Positions 8,298 through 17,482 of a stretch of 64,000 nt of DNA are shown piece by piece. Every line of letters starts with the position of its first letter. The first letter of the stretch is position 1. Below the pieces are notes generated by a model that was not told where the DNA came from, searched no databases, and saw only the letters and a list, made by a program, of their open reading frames with translations. This DNA comes from Thioclava sp. JE_KL1 (lineage in GTDB: Bacteria; Pseudomonadota; Alphaproteobacteria; Rhodobacterales; Rhodobacteraceae): positions 1-64,000 of the forward strand of contig NZ_WBJS01000008.1 in NCBI RefSeq assembly GCF_009296265.1, in the 5' to 3' direction. Both the position numbers and the translations under genes were made by a program.

Positions 8298-8917
8298 GCC
8301 AACCGTTCCGCACCCCGTATCCCGGCTATGACGTGCTCGACAAATGGGACAGCCCGTCCTTCGACGATCAGACACGCGAGGTTCTGCGCGCGCGGCGTGA
8401 TCCGCCGCCGCGCCGCTTTCTTGACCCGAACCAGTTCGCGCTTTTGGAGGCGCTCTGCGCGGTGGTGATCCCGCAGCGCCGCCCCGAGCCCGTGCCCATC
8501 GCGCCCTTCATCGATGCTGCCCTGCACGCAGGTCGTGGCACCGGCACGCGGTTCGCCACGATGCCGCCCGAGCGCGACGCATGGCTGCGCGGGCTTGAGG
8601 CGATCGACGCCGAGGCGCGCGCAGCGTTCGACGGACGCGGATTTTGCGAGCTCGTCCGGCCCAAGCAGGCGCGCCTGCTGCGCTCCATCGATCGCGGCGA
8701 CTGTCGCGCGCCCGAGGCGTGGCAGGAGATGCCGCCGCAGAAATTCTTCCGCGCGCTTCTGCTCAAGCAGATCGTGCAAATCTATTACAGCGCTCCTGCC
8801 GCGATGAGCGAGATCGGCTATGGCGGCCCGGCATCGCCACGCGGCTATGTCCGGCTCAAAGTCGGCCAGATCGACCCTTGGGAGGCGCCCTTCGGAACAT
8901 GGGAGGATCAGGCATGA
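8294..8917 (+). CDS. Gluconate 2-dehydrogenase subunit 3 family protein
   Basis: 207 residues. The FLDPNQFALLEALCAVVIPQ segment (about 41-60) and the later PPQKFFRALLLKQIVQIYY are typical of the small subunit that accompanies GMC-type flavoprotein dehydrogenases. It usually carries a Tat or Sec signal; none is obvious here, where the N-terminus is MSQPFRTPYPGYDVLDKW. It overlaps its neighbours by ATGA on both sides, so the three genes are translationally coupled. Confidence 0.8.
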   Translation: MSQPFRTPYPGYDVLDKWDSPSFDDQTREVLRARRDPPPRRFLDPNQFALLEALCAVVIPQRRPEPVPIAPFIDAALHAGRGTGTRFATMPPERDAWLRGLEAIDAEARAAFDGRGFCELVRPKQARLLRSIDRGDCRAPEAWQEMPPQKFFRALLLKQIVQIYYSAPAAMSEIGYGGPASPRGYVRLKVGQIDPWEAPFGTWEDQA

Positions 8918-10560
8918 CACAAGACGCGCCCCGCAATGATCGCCCCCGCGCGGTGAATGGCCACGCCCCGGATGTCTTCAAGCGCGAAGGACAGGTGCCG
9001 ATGCGCGAATACCCTAAGAACGCGCCGGTCGATTTCGTGATCGTCGGTGCGGGCTGCGGCGGATCGGTTCTCGCCGCCAAGCTCGCCGAGGCCGGAATGT
9101 CGGTGGTGCTGTTCGACGCCGGTCCCTTCTTCCAGCCCAGGCGAGACTTCGCGTCCGACGAGCGCGAGCAGGAGAAGCTCTACTGGCTCGACCCGCGGAT
9201 CTCGGATGGCGACGATCCGATCGAGTTGGGCGCAAACAATTCCGGGCGCGCGGTCGGCGGATCCTCAGTGCATTTCCAGATGGTGTCGCTGCGCTTCCGC
9301 CCCGAATGGTTTAAGGCCCGCTCGAAGCTGGGCTACGGTCGCGACTGGCCGGTCGATTGGCGCGAGATGTGGCGCTACTATGACGAGGTCGAGGAGGCGC
9401 TGAAGATCTCTGGGCCGATCCGCTACCCGTGGGGGCCCGATCGCGGGCGCTATCCCTATCGCGAGCATGAGGTAAACGAAGCCGGTCTGGTGTTGGCGCG
9501 CGGGGCAGAGGCGCTTGGCGTCGACTGGGCGCCGACTCCGCTTTGCACCGTCTCCGCACCGAGCGGGAAATCGCCGCCCTGCGCCTATCGCGGCATGTGC
9601 AAGATCGGCTGCTCGATCAACGCCAAGCAGAGCATGCTGATTACCTATGTTCCGCGCGCGATCAAGGCGGGCGCCGAGGTGCGAGATCTGGCGATGGTGG
9701 GGCGGATCGAAACCGGTGCAGACGGGCGCGCGACCGGGGTGAGCTACTATCGCGATGGGAAGTGGCGCTTCCAGAAGGCTGAGAATGTGGTAGCGGCAGG
9801 CTATTCGATCGAAACACCGCGCTTGTTGCTCAACTCGTCGACTGCTCAGCATCCCCAGGGTCTCGGCAATGCAGACGGACTCGTGGGGCGCAATCTCATG
9901 GTGCATGCGAACGACGCCGTATGGGGCGAGTTCGACGAGGAAATTCGTTGGTATAAGGGGCCCCCATCGATGGCGACCTGTGAGCATTGGAATTATGCCG
10001 ACGACGACCCGAGCAAAAATTTCGATGGTGGTTATTCCTTCATGAGCCAGGGACCGTTGCCCGGAGATTTCGCCGGGACTTTGACTTCATCTACGGGAAT
10101 GTTCGGGGATGACCTGCTCGAAGCCATGGGGCGTTACAATCGGATGGCCGGGCTGAAGATGGTCGGAGAGTCGATGCCACAGGTCGACAATCGCGTGACC
10201 TTGGCTGACGAGACGGATGAACTTGGGCTCCCACGAGCCAAGGTCACGCATTCTTTTTGCGACAATGACAGGCGTCTGCAGGGACATGGGAGGAAATTCA
10301 TGTCACGAATGATGCGTGCTGCAGGTGGCAAAAATCTGTTTGAAACGCAGAGCACTGCACACTTGATGGGTGGCTGCCCGATGGGTGACGATCCCGAGAC
10401 CTCGGTCACCGACGATATGGGGCGCGTGTGGAATGTCGATAATCTCTGGATTTGCGATGGTTCACTCATGCCCACAGGTGGCGGTGTCAACCCGGCGATG
10501 ACGATCCTCGCCAACGCCGCGCGGATCGCGGACAGGATTATTGATGCGCGCTTCGACTGA
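8914..10560 (+). CDS. GMC-family FAD oxidoreductase (large catalytic subunit)
   Basis: 548 residues. The FAD-binding GAGCGG lies at 45-50, AVGGSSVHF near 112, and the C-terminal GMC block GGGVNPAMTILANAARIAD follows the active-site GGCPMG region. CAYRGMCKIGCSINAKQS near the middle is cysteine-rich, as in gluconate/2-keto-gluconate and sorbitol-type dehydrogenase large subunits. With the subunit-3 gene it should form a membrane-linked polyol or sugar-acid dehydrogenase feeding electrons to a cytochrome or quinone. The start at 8914 is set by the ATGA overlap. The second half has visibly lower GC at wobble positions than the first. Confidence 0.87.
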   Translation: MTQDAPRNDRPRAVNGHAPDVFKREGQVPMREYPKNAPVDFVIVGAGCGGSVLAAKLAEAGMSVVLFDAGPFFQPRRDFASDEREQEKLYWLDPRISDGDDPIELGANNSGRAVGGSSVHFQMVSLRFRPEWFKARSKLGYGRDWPVDWREMWRYYDEVEEALKISGPIRYPWGPDRGRYPYREHEVNEAGLVLARGAEALGVDWAPTPLCTVSAPSGKSPPCAYRGMCKIGCSINAKQSMLITYVPRAIKAGAEVRDLAMVGRIETGADGRATGVSYYRDGKWRFQKAENVVAAGYSIETPRLLLNSSTAQHPQGLGNADGLVGRNLMVHANDAVWGEFDEEIRWYKGPPSMATCEHWNYADDDPSKNFDGGYSFMSQGPLPGDFAGTLTSSTGMFGDDLLEAMGRYNRMAGLKMVGESMPQVDNRVTLADETDELGLPRAKVTHSFCDNDRRLQGHGRKFMSRMMRAAGGKNLFETQSTAHLMGGCPMGDDPETSVTDDMGRVWNVDNLWICDGSLMPTGGGVNPAMTILANAARIADRIIDARFD

Positions 10561-10621
10561 CTATCTGGCGCATAGGGGGCCGCAGTCGGCTGCAATGGAA
10601 AAAGGGAGTGGCGAGGAAATC

Positions 10622-10804
10622 ATGAAGATCAAAGTTGAATATTCAGGTGGGTTGCGAGCGGACAAGAATGTGGACCAACTGCCGAAGGTTGATGACCCTT
10701 TCGAGGGAGAGTTCGTAGAAAACGTCACCAGATATTCGCCGGTAAAGGTCGGATATGCGGCCTATGTTCGCCTCAAAAAGGAACGCGGAACGACCTCTGA
10801 ATGA
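10622..10804 (+). CDS. Small hypothetical protein at operon end
   Basis: 60 residues, charged (MKIKVEYSGGLRADKNVDQL to KKERGTTSE), no signal or membrane segment. GAGGAAATC precedes the ATG. It follows the GMC gene by 61 bp and may be co-transcribed. No family recognised. Confidence 0.5.
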   Translation: MKIKVEYSGGLRADKNVDQLPKVDDPFEGEFVENVTRYSPVKVGYAAYVRLKKERGTTSE

Positions 10805-11070
10805 AGAAATGCGGGTCGATCCGTCTCAATGCTGGTGAGGCTCAAAACAGCATTTTTGTAGGACTAGAAGACATTCAGCGTCTCAGTCGTCATTGGGCTG
10901 GGCGTCGAGAATGTCGAACAAACGATTCACCAAGTTTCCCTGCTGCAATAACATGGTTCTCAGCCCCGGAAACCGCGCCCGAGCCGCGCGCGCATGGCGA
11001 TCGCACGGCTCGGCATCGACATATGCTCATGTTTCGGGTCGCTGGCTTCGCGGTTTGCGGCGCAGATCCG
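10805..11070. other. Gap between convergent genes, nothing recognised
   Basis: 266 bp between the operon end and the stop of the MFS gene. No convincing open frame, hairpin with U-tract or repeat was seen. Confidence 0.5.
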
Positions 11071-12525
11071 TTACTGGCTCGCCTCCTCGGCGGAGAGAGG
11101 ATCTGCCACGTCCTCCAAGGACTCCTGTTCGGCATCGATCCCGATGACCGCTTCAGTGACGGCGGCCACTGTCATCAGCGCACCGGCGAAGAGGTAGCCG
11201 TAGAACACGTTCCAAGCGGAGCCAGTGTCGATCAGCATGCCGAAGATCCAAGGCGAAACGATGCCGCCAGCCGCCGTGCCGATCGAATAGAAGATCGCAA
11301 TCGCGAGCGCACGCGTCTCGAGCGGGAACACCTCGCTCACCGTCAGATAGGCGGAACTTGCAGCCGCCGAGGCGAAGAAGAAGATCACTGACCAGAGCGC
11401 CGTGAGCGTAATGGCGGTCAGGTAGCCTTGGGCGAACATGTAACCGGTAGCCATCAGGATGGCTGCGGACAGGCCGTAGCTGAGCGAGATCATCACCCGG
11501 CGGCCGATCTTGTCGAACAGTCGACCCAGAACAATCACGCCAAGAAAGTTGCCGATGGCGAAAGGCACAAGATAGAGTCCGGTGCTCTTTGAGGGGACGT
11601 CGAAGAAGTTCGACAGAACGAGCGCGTAGGTAAAGAAGATCGCGTTGTAGAGAAACGCCTGCGAACTCATCAGGACGAGGCCGAGCAACGCCCGTTTCCG
11701 GTGCGTCGAGAACATCGCCTTGACAATTTTTATCAGAGAGAACGATTTCTGCGGCCGGATCTTGATCTTGTCGTCGTCCGGCACCTTCGAGAGCTCTTCG
11801 CCGGTTTGCTCGCTCGTGCGCTTCTCGATGTCGCTCACGATATCTTCGGCCTCGTCCAGCCGATCATGCGTGGCGAGCCAGCGCGGGCTCTCGGGAAGAT
11901 GGCGGCGCATGTAGAGGATGATGCCGCCAAGCACAGCCCCGATGCCGAAACCGAGACGCCAGCCCATATCGACCGGGAGATAGTCTGGGTTTAGCAGCAC
12001 GATTGTCGATAGCGCGCCGAGCGCGGCACCGAGCCAGTAGGACCCATTCACGCCAAGCGCGACCTGACCGCGCACGCGGGCAGGGATCATCTCGTCGATC
12101 GTCGAATTGATCGCGGCATATTCGCCGCCAATGCCAAGACCGGTGATGAACCGGAAAGCCACGAAGCTCCATAGGTTCCAGGAGAAGGCTGTCAGGAGTG
12201 CGCCGACGAGATAGACGGCGAGCGTGATGAAGAAAAACATCTTACGCCCGAAACGATCCGTGAGATAGCCGAACAAGAGCGCGCCAAGAACCGCCCCGGT
12301 GATGTAGAAGGACGCGATCATCCCGATCTGCGAACTCGTGAAGCCGAGGCTCTCGGGTTCTTGAAGGACGCTGGAGACGGCCCCCTTGAGGGTGACTTCG
12401 AGGCCGTCGAGAATCCAGGTGACGCCGAGGGCGACGATGATCGTCAGGTGGAATCGAGACCACGGCAATCGATCCATACGGGCGGGAATGTCTGTTTGAA
12501 CCGTTTGCCCTGTTGCGCCAGCCAT
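11071..12525 (-). CDS. MFS transporter, sugar/metabolite:H+ symporter type
   Basis: 484 residues, twelve predicted membrane helices with a charged central loop (about 215-260). The loop 2-3 motif is GYLTDRFGRKMF, GLGIGGEYAAINSTIDEM lies in helix 4-5, PESPRWL follows helix 6 and FPLETRALAIA helix 10, all signatures of the sugar-porter/metabolite symporter branch. The GGEYAA motif is shared by aromatic-acid and dicarboxylate carriers, so the cargo is open. AGGAGG precedes the ATG. A perfect EcfG-type promoter lies 71 bp upstream. Confidence 0.82.
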   Translation of the reverse strand: MAGATGQTVQTDIPARMDRLPWSRFHLTIIVALGVTWILDGLEVTLKGAVSSVLQEPESLGFTSSQIGMIASFYITGAVLGALLFGYLTDRFGRKMFFFITLAVYLVGALLTAFSWNLWSFVAFRFITGLGIGGEYAAINSTIDEMIPARVRGQVALGVNGSYWLGAALGALSTIVLLNPDYLPVDMGWRLGFGIGAVLGGIILYMRRHLPESPRWLATHDRLDEAEDIVSDIEKRTSEQTGEELSKVPDDDKIKIRPQKSFSLIKIVKAMFSTHRKRALLGLVLMSSQAFLYNAIFFTYALVLSNFFDVPSKSTGLYLVPFAIGNFLGVIVLGRLFDKIGRRVMISLSYGLSAAILMATGYMFAQGYLTAITLTALWSVIFFFASAAASSAYLTVSEVFPLETRALAIAIFYSIGTAAGGIVSPWIFGMLIDTGSAWNVFYGYLFAGALMTVAAVTEAVIGIDAEQESLEDVADPLSAEEASQ

Positions 12526-12575
12526 GACAGCCTCCTCTCAGATCAAATTTTCCTCGGTCAATTGCTTTTGACCAC

Positions 12576-12600
12576 AACGCGAGCTGATCAGGGATGTTCC
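12576..12600 (-). promoter_or_regulatory. EcfG-type promoter of the MFS gene
   Basis: Minus strand: GGAAC (12600-12596), 16 bases, CGTT (12579-12576): a perfect consensus match in the otherwise empty 300-bp gap 12526-12825 between two minus-strand genes. Confidence 0.6.
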
Positions 12601-12825
12601 TGTGCAGGGGGCAGGTTTTCTGGGCTGCAATCATTGAGTTGCCAGAGAAGGGCAAACGTAAGGGGCGCTCACCGCAGCGGAGAAATCCCGCAAAAGCAGA
12701 GTCAAACTTTTGACGATCCTACCGAAATTAGACGATGCCGGAAGCGTCTCGAGGTCACGCGGGATCATTGTGATGCCGATCTAGCGGATAATGCGTTTTT
12801 TAAGTATTTGTCCAATCTTTGACTA

Positions 12826-13623
12826 TCAAATCGCAATCGCGGCGACGGACCCTCCATCCACACGGTAGTTGGCGCCGACGACGAAACTGGCCTGTTCGGA
12901 ACAAAGGAAGGCGATGGCTGCGGCTACTTCCTCCGGTCTTCCACGCCGCTCCAGCGCCAGCCAGGGACGTTCCGACTTCAGGAAGCTCTGGACGGCCTCA
13001 TCACGGCTGACACCCTCCGCCTCAGCTTTCTGGGTCATCATCCCGTCGGTCATGGGGGTCTCGATAAAGGCGGGGGAGACGCAATTGACCAGCACGCCCC
13101 GGCGCGCGGCCACCCCGCTCAGCCCCTTGGCGAAATTCAGAAGGGCCGCTTTGGCGACATTATAGACGGCCTCGTTTTCATAAGGCTGCGCCGCATTCTC
13201 GGAGCATAGGATTACGACCCGACCCCAGCCACGGTTTTCCATCGTCGGCTCGAAGGCGCGCACGGTGCGGACGACCGACATGAAATCGCTCTCCCACGCG
13301 TCATGCCAGTCACTGTCCGTCATCTCTAGCGGGTGCCCCTTGGCGCCGGTGACACCGGCCGCGCAGACAAGGATGTCCGGCATGGTGAAGCGCTCCTGCG
13401 TGGTTGCTGCGAGACCCTTGATCTGGTTCGGATCGCGCAGATCGGCCTGAAGGGCACAGGTGCCGCGGCCGAGCTCCTTGGCGGCGCGGGACACCTCGTC
13501 GCCCTTGAGATCCACGAGGATAACCTGCGCGCCCTCGGCCAGCAGCGTTCTGGCGGCGGCCTTGCCGATACCCGAGGCACCGCCCGTGACCAGGGCGGTT
13601 TTGCCGTGAAGTCCATAATCCAT
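12826..13623 (-). CDS. Short-chain dehydrogenase/reductase
   Basis: 265 residues, classical SDR: TGGASGIG cofactor loop (13-20), Asp/Leu-Arg segment (ADLRDP), a CAAG variant of the NNAG motif, catalytic Ser in CSENAAQ, Tyr-x3-Lys in YNVAKAAL, and a C-terminal SFVVGANYRVDGG. It is a probable NAD(P)-dependent alcohol or sugar dehydrogenase of unknown substrate. AAAGGAG precedes the start. It is the last gene of a mscS-like, Gfo/Idh/MocA, SDR series with gaps of 21-27 bp. Confidence 0.83.
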   Translation of the reverse strand: MDYGLHGKTALVTGGASGIGKAAARTLLAEGAQVILVDLKGDEVSRAAKELGRGTCALQADLRDPNQIKGLAATTQERFTMPDILVCAAGVTGAKGHPLEMTDSDWHDAWESDFMSVVRTVRAFEPTMENRGWGRVVILCSENAAQPYENEAVYNVAKAALLNFAKGLSGVAARRGVLVNCVSPAFIETPMTDGMMTQKAEAEGVSRDEAVQSFLKSERPWLALERRGRPEEVAAAIAFLCSEQASFVVGANYRVDGGSVAAIAI

Positions 13624-13644
13624 CGTCGTGCTCCTTTCGCGTGT

Positions 13645-14616
13645 TCAGTTGAGCCGAAGCCCGAGATCGTCCAGCACCCGGTTGACGCGCGCCGCCTCGC
13701 CAGCCGAGACCAGCCCCGGTGCGGCACGGCCCTTAAGCGCGCTCAGAAAGGGCACGATGCCGGTGCCCGCATCGAGCGGATCGAGCACCACGCGCTCGGT
13801 CGGACTCTCGGCCCCGCGCAGTGTCAGGGTCATCTCGCCATTCTTCAGCGAAATCGCCCCGGCGTCGCCCACGAGGTCCAACTCGAGCCGCATCCGGGTG
13901 TCGGTCCAGCCCGCTTCGACGACGCCGGTAGCGCCGCTCGCAAAGCGCAGGATTGCGGCGCCGTGATCGTTCAAGGGCCACCCCAGCGCGTTGCCGGTGA
14001 CCGCATTTCCCTTGCGGACGGGGCCCAAGATCCACTGCAAAGCGTCGATCGCGTGCACTGCCTCGTCGACGAACCCGTCGTAGCAGGCAAGCTCCGGGTC
14101 GGTCATCCAACAGTCGAGATCCAGCCAATCCGCATAGCCGCCGTCATGATTGAAGAGCATCCTCGCCGATCGCACCGTGCCCAGACGCCCCTCGGAAATC
14201 CAGTCTTTCGCCTTGCGCAGGGCGGGGAGGGTCCGGAAGAAATACGCGGTGTGCAATATTACTCCCGCCTTGGCTGATTGCTGCGCCAAGACCTCGGCGT
14301 CGCGAGCGCTGCCGGTGAGTGGCTTTTCCGAAAAGGTCGGGAGTCCCGCTAAGAGCGCCGCTCCGATATCAATGGCATGGTGGGCTGTCTCGCTGCAGAC
14401 GACGGCACCCGCTGCTTGCAAGCCGACAAGCTCGTCGAGCGTGGTGAGCGGCTTGGCGTCAAGCTCGGCACAAAGCCGGTCGCGCCGCTCGAGATCGCGG
14501 TCATGCACAAACCCGACGCGAAAGCCGCGCGCCTTCATGTGCTGTAGGTGGTCCGGCAGATGCACATGCGCCCCGCCAAGTAACGCGAGGGTCGAAATGT
14601 CTGTATCGTCTTCCAT
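13645..14616 (-). CDS. Gfo/Idh/MocA-family oxidoreductase
   Basis: 323 residues. The N-terminal Rossmann domain begins LALLGGAHVHLPDHLQHM, lacking a textbook GxGxxG but keeping the family fold pattern. The family motif FSEKPLTGS gives the EKP lysine (about 96) that contacts cofactor and substrate. The C-terminal alpha/beta domain contains DEAVHAIDALQWILG with the conserved His. Family members oxidise sugars or cyclitols with NAD(P). AGGAG lies before the ATG, and the gene sits 21 bp before the SDR gene, so the two may act in sequence. Confidence 0.8.
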   Translation of the reverse strand: MEDDTDISTLALLGGAHVHLPDHLQHMKARGFRVGFVHDRDLERRDRLCAELDAKPLTTLDELVGLQAAGAVVCSETAHHAIDIGAALLAGLPTFSEKPLTGSARDAEVLAQQSAKAGVILHTAYFFRTLPALRKAKDWISEGRLGTVRSARMLFNHDGGYADWLDLDCWMTDPELACYDGFVDEAVHAIDALQWILGPVRKGNAVTGNALGWPLNDHGAAILRFASGATGVVEAGWTDTRMRLELDLVGDAGAISLKNGEMTLTLRGAESPTERVVLDPLDAGTGIVPFLSALKGRAAPGLVSAGEAARVNRVLDDLGLRLN

Positions 14617-14643
14617 GCCACTTCTCCTGTTGTCGGACGCGGA

Positions 14644-15750
14644 TCAGGCTGGCGTCGCGCCCGTATCAGCAGGCGACGAAACGAGTTCCGCGCGCAGCCT
14701 CGGGAGTGCTTCGGGGTAGGCTTCCTGTAGCCACGCGATCAGCTTCTCTCTCACTTCGCAACGCAGGTCCCAAGCCTGCGGAGAGGTGCGTGCACTCATT
14801 AAGCCACGGAGCACGACGGCGTCCTTGTCGGCATCCGTGACCTGAAGGTTGATCACTTGACCGTCCCAATGCGGAGACTCGCGGACGATCTCCTCGAGCT
14901 TTTCGCGCACTTCGGTCGTAGGCACCGTATAGTCGAGATACCAGTGCACGGCACCGATGATCGACGCATTTTCACGGGTCCAGTTTTGAAAGGGCTGTTC
15001 GATGAAATAGCTCAGCGGCACCAGCATCCGTCTCCAGTCCCAGATCCGCACAACAACGTATGTGGCGAAGATCTCCTCGATCCAGCCCCACTCGCCATCC
15101 ACGATCACCACATCTTCTAACCGGATCGGCTGGGTGATGGCGATCTGGATGCCCGCAATCAGGTTTGCGAGGACAGGTCGCGCTGCCAGCCCGAGGATCA
15201 GCCCCGCCGCACCTGCGGAGGCGAACAGGCTTCCGCCATATTTCTGCACTGGCTCGAAGGTCAGTAGCACACCCGTGACGGTAAAGATCACCAGCAGGAT
15301 CGTGGCGGTTCGCCGTAACACGCGGAACTGCGTGACGAGCTTGCGTGCGGCGAGATTGTCGTCCAGGTCCATCCGTTGGCGACGGATCACGCGGTCGCTC
15401 AATCGTTGGGTTACAAGGATGAAGGTCCAACCTATCAAAACGATCAGCAGGATCAGAAATATGTGCCCCAAAACGTCCTGTATCCGCCAAGGCAGATCGG
15501 TGCGGGGGACAGTGATCGCCAATGCGGCCAGCACGAAAGCCAACCGCATCGGTCTCTTCGCTTGCCGCAAGGACGAGCCGGCAATGCCATTATCTGCCTC
15601 TACCCACCTCCTAAGGATGCGAAAGACCGCCCAATGCACTAGCAACGAGAGTAGAAGCGCACCAATTAAAACAATCGCAGGCCCGAGCCATTGAGGGCCT
15701 TTGGCGACCGCCTCTCGGATGAGTTCAAGAATTCGCATTGCGAGAACCAT
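14644..15750 (-). CDS. MscS-family small-conductance mechanosensitive channel
   Basis: 368 residues with several N-terminal membrane helices, then the pore-lining TM3 (GGSLFASAGAAGLILGLAARPVLAN segment, about 173-197) rich in Gly/Ala, and the beta domain (QPIRLEDVVIVDGEWGWIEEI) that defines MscS. It would release osmolytes on hypo-osmotic shock. M1 at 15750 and M5 at 15738 are both possible starts; neither has a strong ribosome site. It leads the Gfo/Idh/MocA and SDR genes. Confidence 0.85.
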   Translation of the reverse strand: MVLAMRILELIREAVAKGPQWLGPAIVLIGALLLSLLVHWAVFRILRRWVEADNGIAGSSLRQAKRPMRLAFVLAALAITVPRTDLPWRIQDVLGHIFLILLIVLIGWTFILVTQRLSDRVIRRQRMDLDDNLAARKLVTQFRVLRRTATILLVIFTVTGVLLTFEPVQKYGGSLFASAGAAGLILGLAARPVLANLIAGIQIAITQPIRLEDVVIVDGEWGWIEEIFATYVVVRIWDWRRMLVPLSYFIEQPFQNWTRENASIIGAVHWYLDYTVPTTEVREKLEEIVRESPHWDGQVINLQVTDADKDAVVLRGLMSARTSPQAWDLRCEVREKLIAWLQEAYPEALPRLRAELVSSPADTGATPA

Positions 15751-16163
15751 TGCGTCGTCCAGGCCAGATCATAGAGCCGACGCCTGTCCCGCGCCGAAGC
15801 GCAGGCTCCTTGCCGGGATGACTGAAGCGAGTTGCGGGAAGTCGCTCCCACCCCAGAGGATGCTTGGATATGAGAAAGTGTAAGTCTGCAGTTGGCGTTC
15901 GCGTCGTCGGTAGCGAAAAGGCCATGCCTGACGTCAAGTAGTCAGCCAATATTGGGTGCTCGATCAAGCTTCGGACGAAATTTGCATGTTTCAAGAGGAC
16001 GCCTCCTGCGAGTTCGATCAGGGAGCTAAGTTTTGGGCACGGTTTCGGCGTATCTCAGTGATCGCCGACCTACGATAATCAACACGCGGGCTTCGCTTCG
16101 GTTTCCGCAAACTTTCGATTGGTCCACCTCTTGGGAGACTTTGGTCGCGGGGCTTTTTTAGGT
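15751..16163. other. Gene-free stretch of 413 bp
   Basis: It lies between two minus-strand genes. Open frames here are short and have no recognisable product or ribosome site. No clear hairpin terminator was found. Confidence 0.5.
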
Positions 16164-16508
16164 CTAGCTAATTGCGACCCAGGCGACTGCGGAAACGAAT
16201 AGCACGACGAAGGCAATGGCGAGCAGCGCCCACCGACTCATTCCACCATTAATTTCCGCGGGCCCGGGTTTGCGGTTCTCGGCCACTCCGTGTCGTCCTT
16301 CATGTTCTTGTGCCATGCGCACCTGTTGAAGCGAGGGCGAGGTTCCGGCCGCTTCGTCATCGGTTCCTAAGGGCGCGGCGGCGGGGTCGCTAAATGCCAC
16401 CTTGTCGCCGGTGCCGCCACGGTCGATCGTCTCGCGCAGCTGGCTTGCTTCTGCCGAACCAGAGTTCGCCTTGCCGTCGGGGTTTTCGCGTGCGTCCTTC
16501 TTCGTCAT
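16164..16508 (-). CDS. Small C-terminally anchored membrane protein
   Basis: 114 residues: about 90 hydrophilic, Gly/Asp/Glu-rich residues, then one membrane segment at the very end (WALLAIAFVVLFVSAVAWVA). GGAGG precedes the ATG. A perfect EcfG-type promoter (16554-16579) lies just upstream, so stress induction is likely. No family recognised. Confidence 0.62.
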   Translation of the reverse strand: MTKKDARENPDGKANSGSAEASQLRETIDRGGTGDKVAFSDPAAAPLGTDDEAAGTSPSLQQVRMAQEHEGRHGVAENRKPGPAEINGGMSRWALLAIAFVVLFVSAVAWVAIS

Positions 16509-16553
16509 CGAGCGCCTCCGGCTTTCAACTGACCCGTCTCGGTCCTTGTGTTA

Positions 16554-16579
16554 AACGAGAAGTAGGCAAACCAAGTTCC
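16554..16579 (-). promoter_or_regulatory. EcfG-type promoter of the C-terminally anchored membrane protein gene
   Basis: Minus strand: GGAAC (16579-16575), 17 bases, CGTT (16557-16554): a perfect consensus match 46 bp before the ATG at 16508. Confidence 0.6.
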
Positions 16580-16638
16580 TGCTTGGACAGTCAAAGGCGA
16601 TTTTGTCGTTATAAGAACGGTCCGTCACATGGTCCGGT

Positions 16639-17397
16639 TCAGCGCATTAGCCATACAGTTCCGCCAACGATGAACAGCAGAACATAACCAGCTGCGACAA
16701 CAATGCCGTCACGGCCCAATATTCCGACCGCGAATACCGCGATGGGAAGCCCGATTAGAGGAGTGGCGACGGGAATGGCCCCGAGAATGAGCAACGAGCT
16801 TCCAGTGACGATAAGTATCACTGCAATCACCGAGACCGAAATGCTACCGCAGGCGAGGGGCTCCCATCTGCGATGTAAATGTCGACGGAGCCAAGCAGCG
16901 CCGGGGTTCAGTCTTGCAGCTGCAGCGTGGACACGTTCTGCCGATATTTCGCGCTTCCCGAAGAATTCAGGTAACCAGACGCCATTCCGTCCTAGGAGCG
17001 TTTGAAGCCCGATTAGTGCGACTAGCGATCCGAGCGCTCCCCCAATGCCAGGGATCAATCCGATTGGCAGGATCATGAAGATCGAGGCGATCATTAGCAG
17101 CGGCGCGTGACCTTGGGACCCGATCTCTTCGGTTAATTGGCTAAGTGTAATCGTTTGCCTGCCTCGCGTGAGCCGCTTCACTCGCTCGACCACCTGCGGA
17201 ACCGCCGACGGACCTGCTTTGGCTTTGCCCTCAGCTGCGCCGGATATGCTTCCCCCGCTTAGTGATTGTTTAGCATTCTCTCTCATCGAGAATGCAACTG
17301 CTCCGCAGGATGAATGTTCCTGACTGCGCGAGGGCGCCGCCGGACGTGAAAGGCCTTCGCGCGGTCCGAGCCAAGAGTTTATTCGTGTTTCGCTCAT
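16639..17397 (-). CDS. ExoD-family exopolysaccharide synthesis membrane protein
   Basis: 252 residues. After a hydrophilic N-terminus come the ExoD features: LTRGRQTITLSQLTEEIGSQ, then GHAPLLMIASIFMILPIG with PGIGGALG, and several C-terminal membrane helices. ExoD is needed for exopolysaccharide production and alkaline survival in rhizobia; its biochemical role is unknown. The start is uncertain: ATG at 17412, 17397 or 17286 are all in frame and none has a well-spaced ribosome site. Confidence 0.75.
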   Translation of the reverse strand: MSETRINSWLGPREGLSRPAAPSRSQEHSSCGAVAFSMRENAKQSLSGGSISGAAEGKAKAGPSAVPQVVERVKRLTRGRQTITLSQLTEEIGSQGHAPLLMIASIFMILPIGLIPGIGGALGSLVALIGLQTLLGRNGVWLPEFFGKREISAERVHAAAARLNPGAAWLRRHLHRRWEPLACGSISVSVIAVILIVTGSSLLILGAIPVATPLIGLPIAVFAVGILGRDGIVVAAGYVLLFIVGGTVWLMR

Positions 17398-17482
17398 AGT
17401 TCGCTTGGGCATCCTCGCGACGCTCCCGTGAAGGGGGGCGACCTCGAATGCATTCGGTGACGTTATTCGACCTTACATGGTC

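Noticed and set aside
17290-17311. GGAAC-N16-AGTT on the minus strand in the ExoD gene
   Set aside because: One mismatch, and too close to the only possible downstream start (17286) to serve as its promoter.
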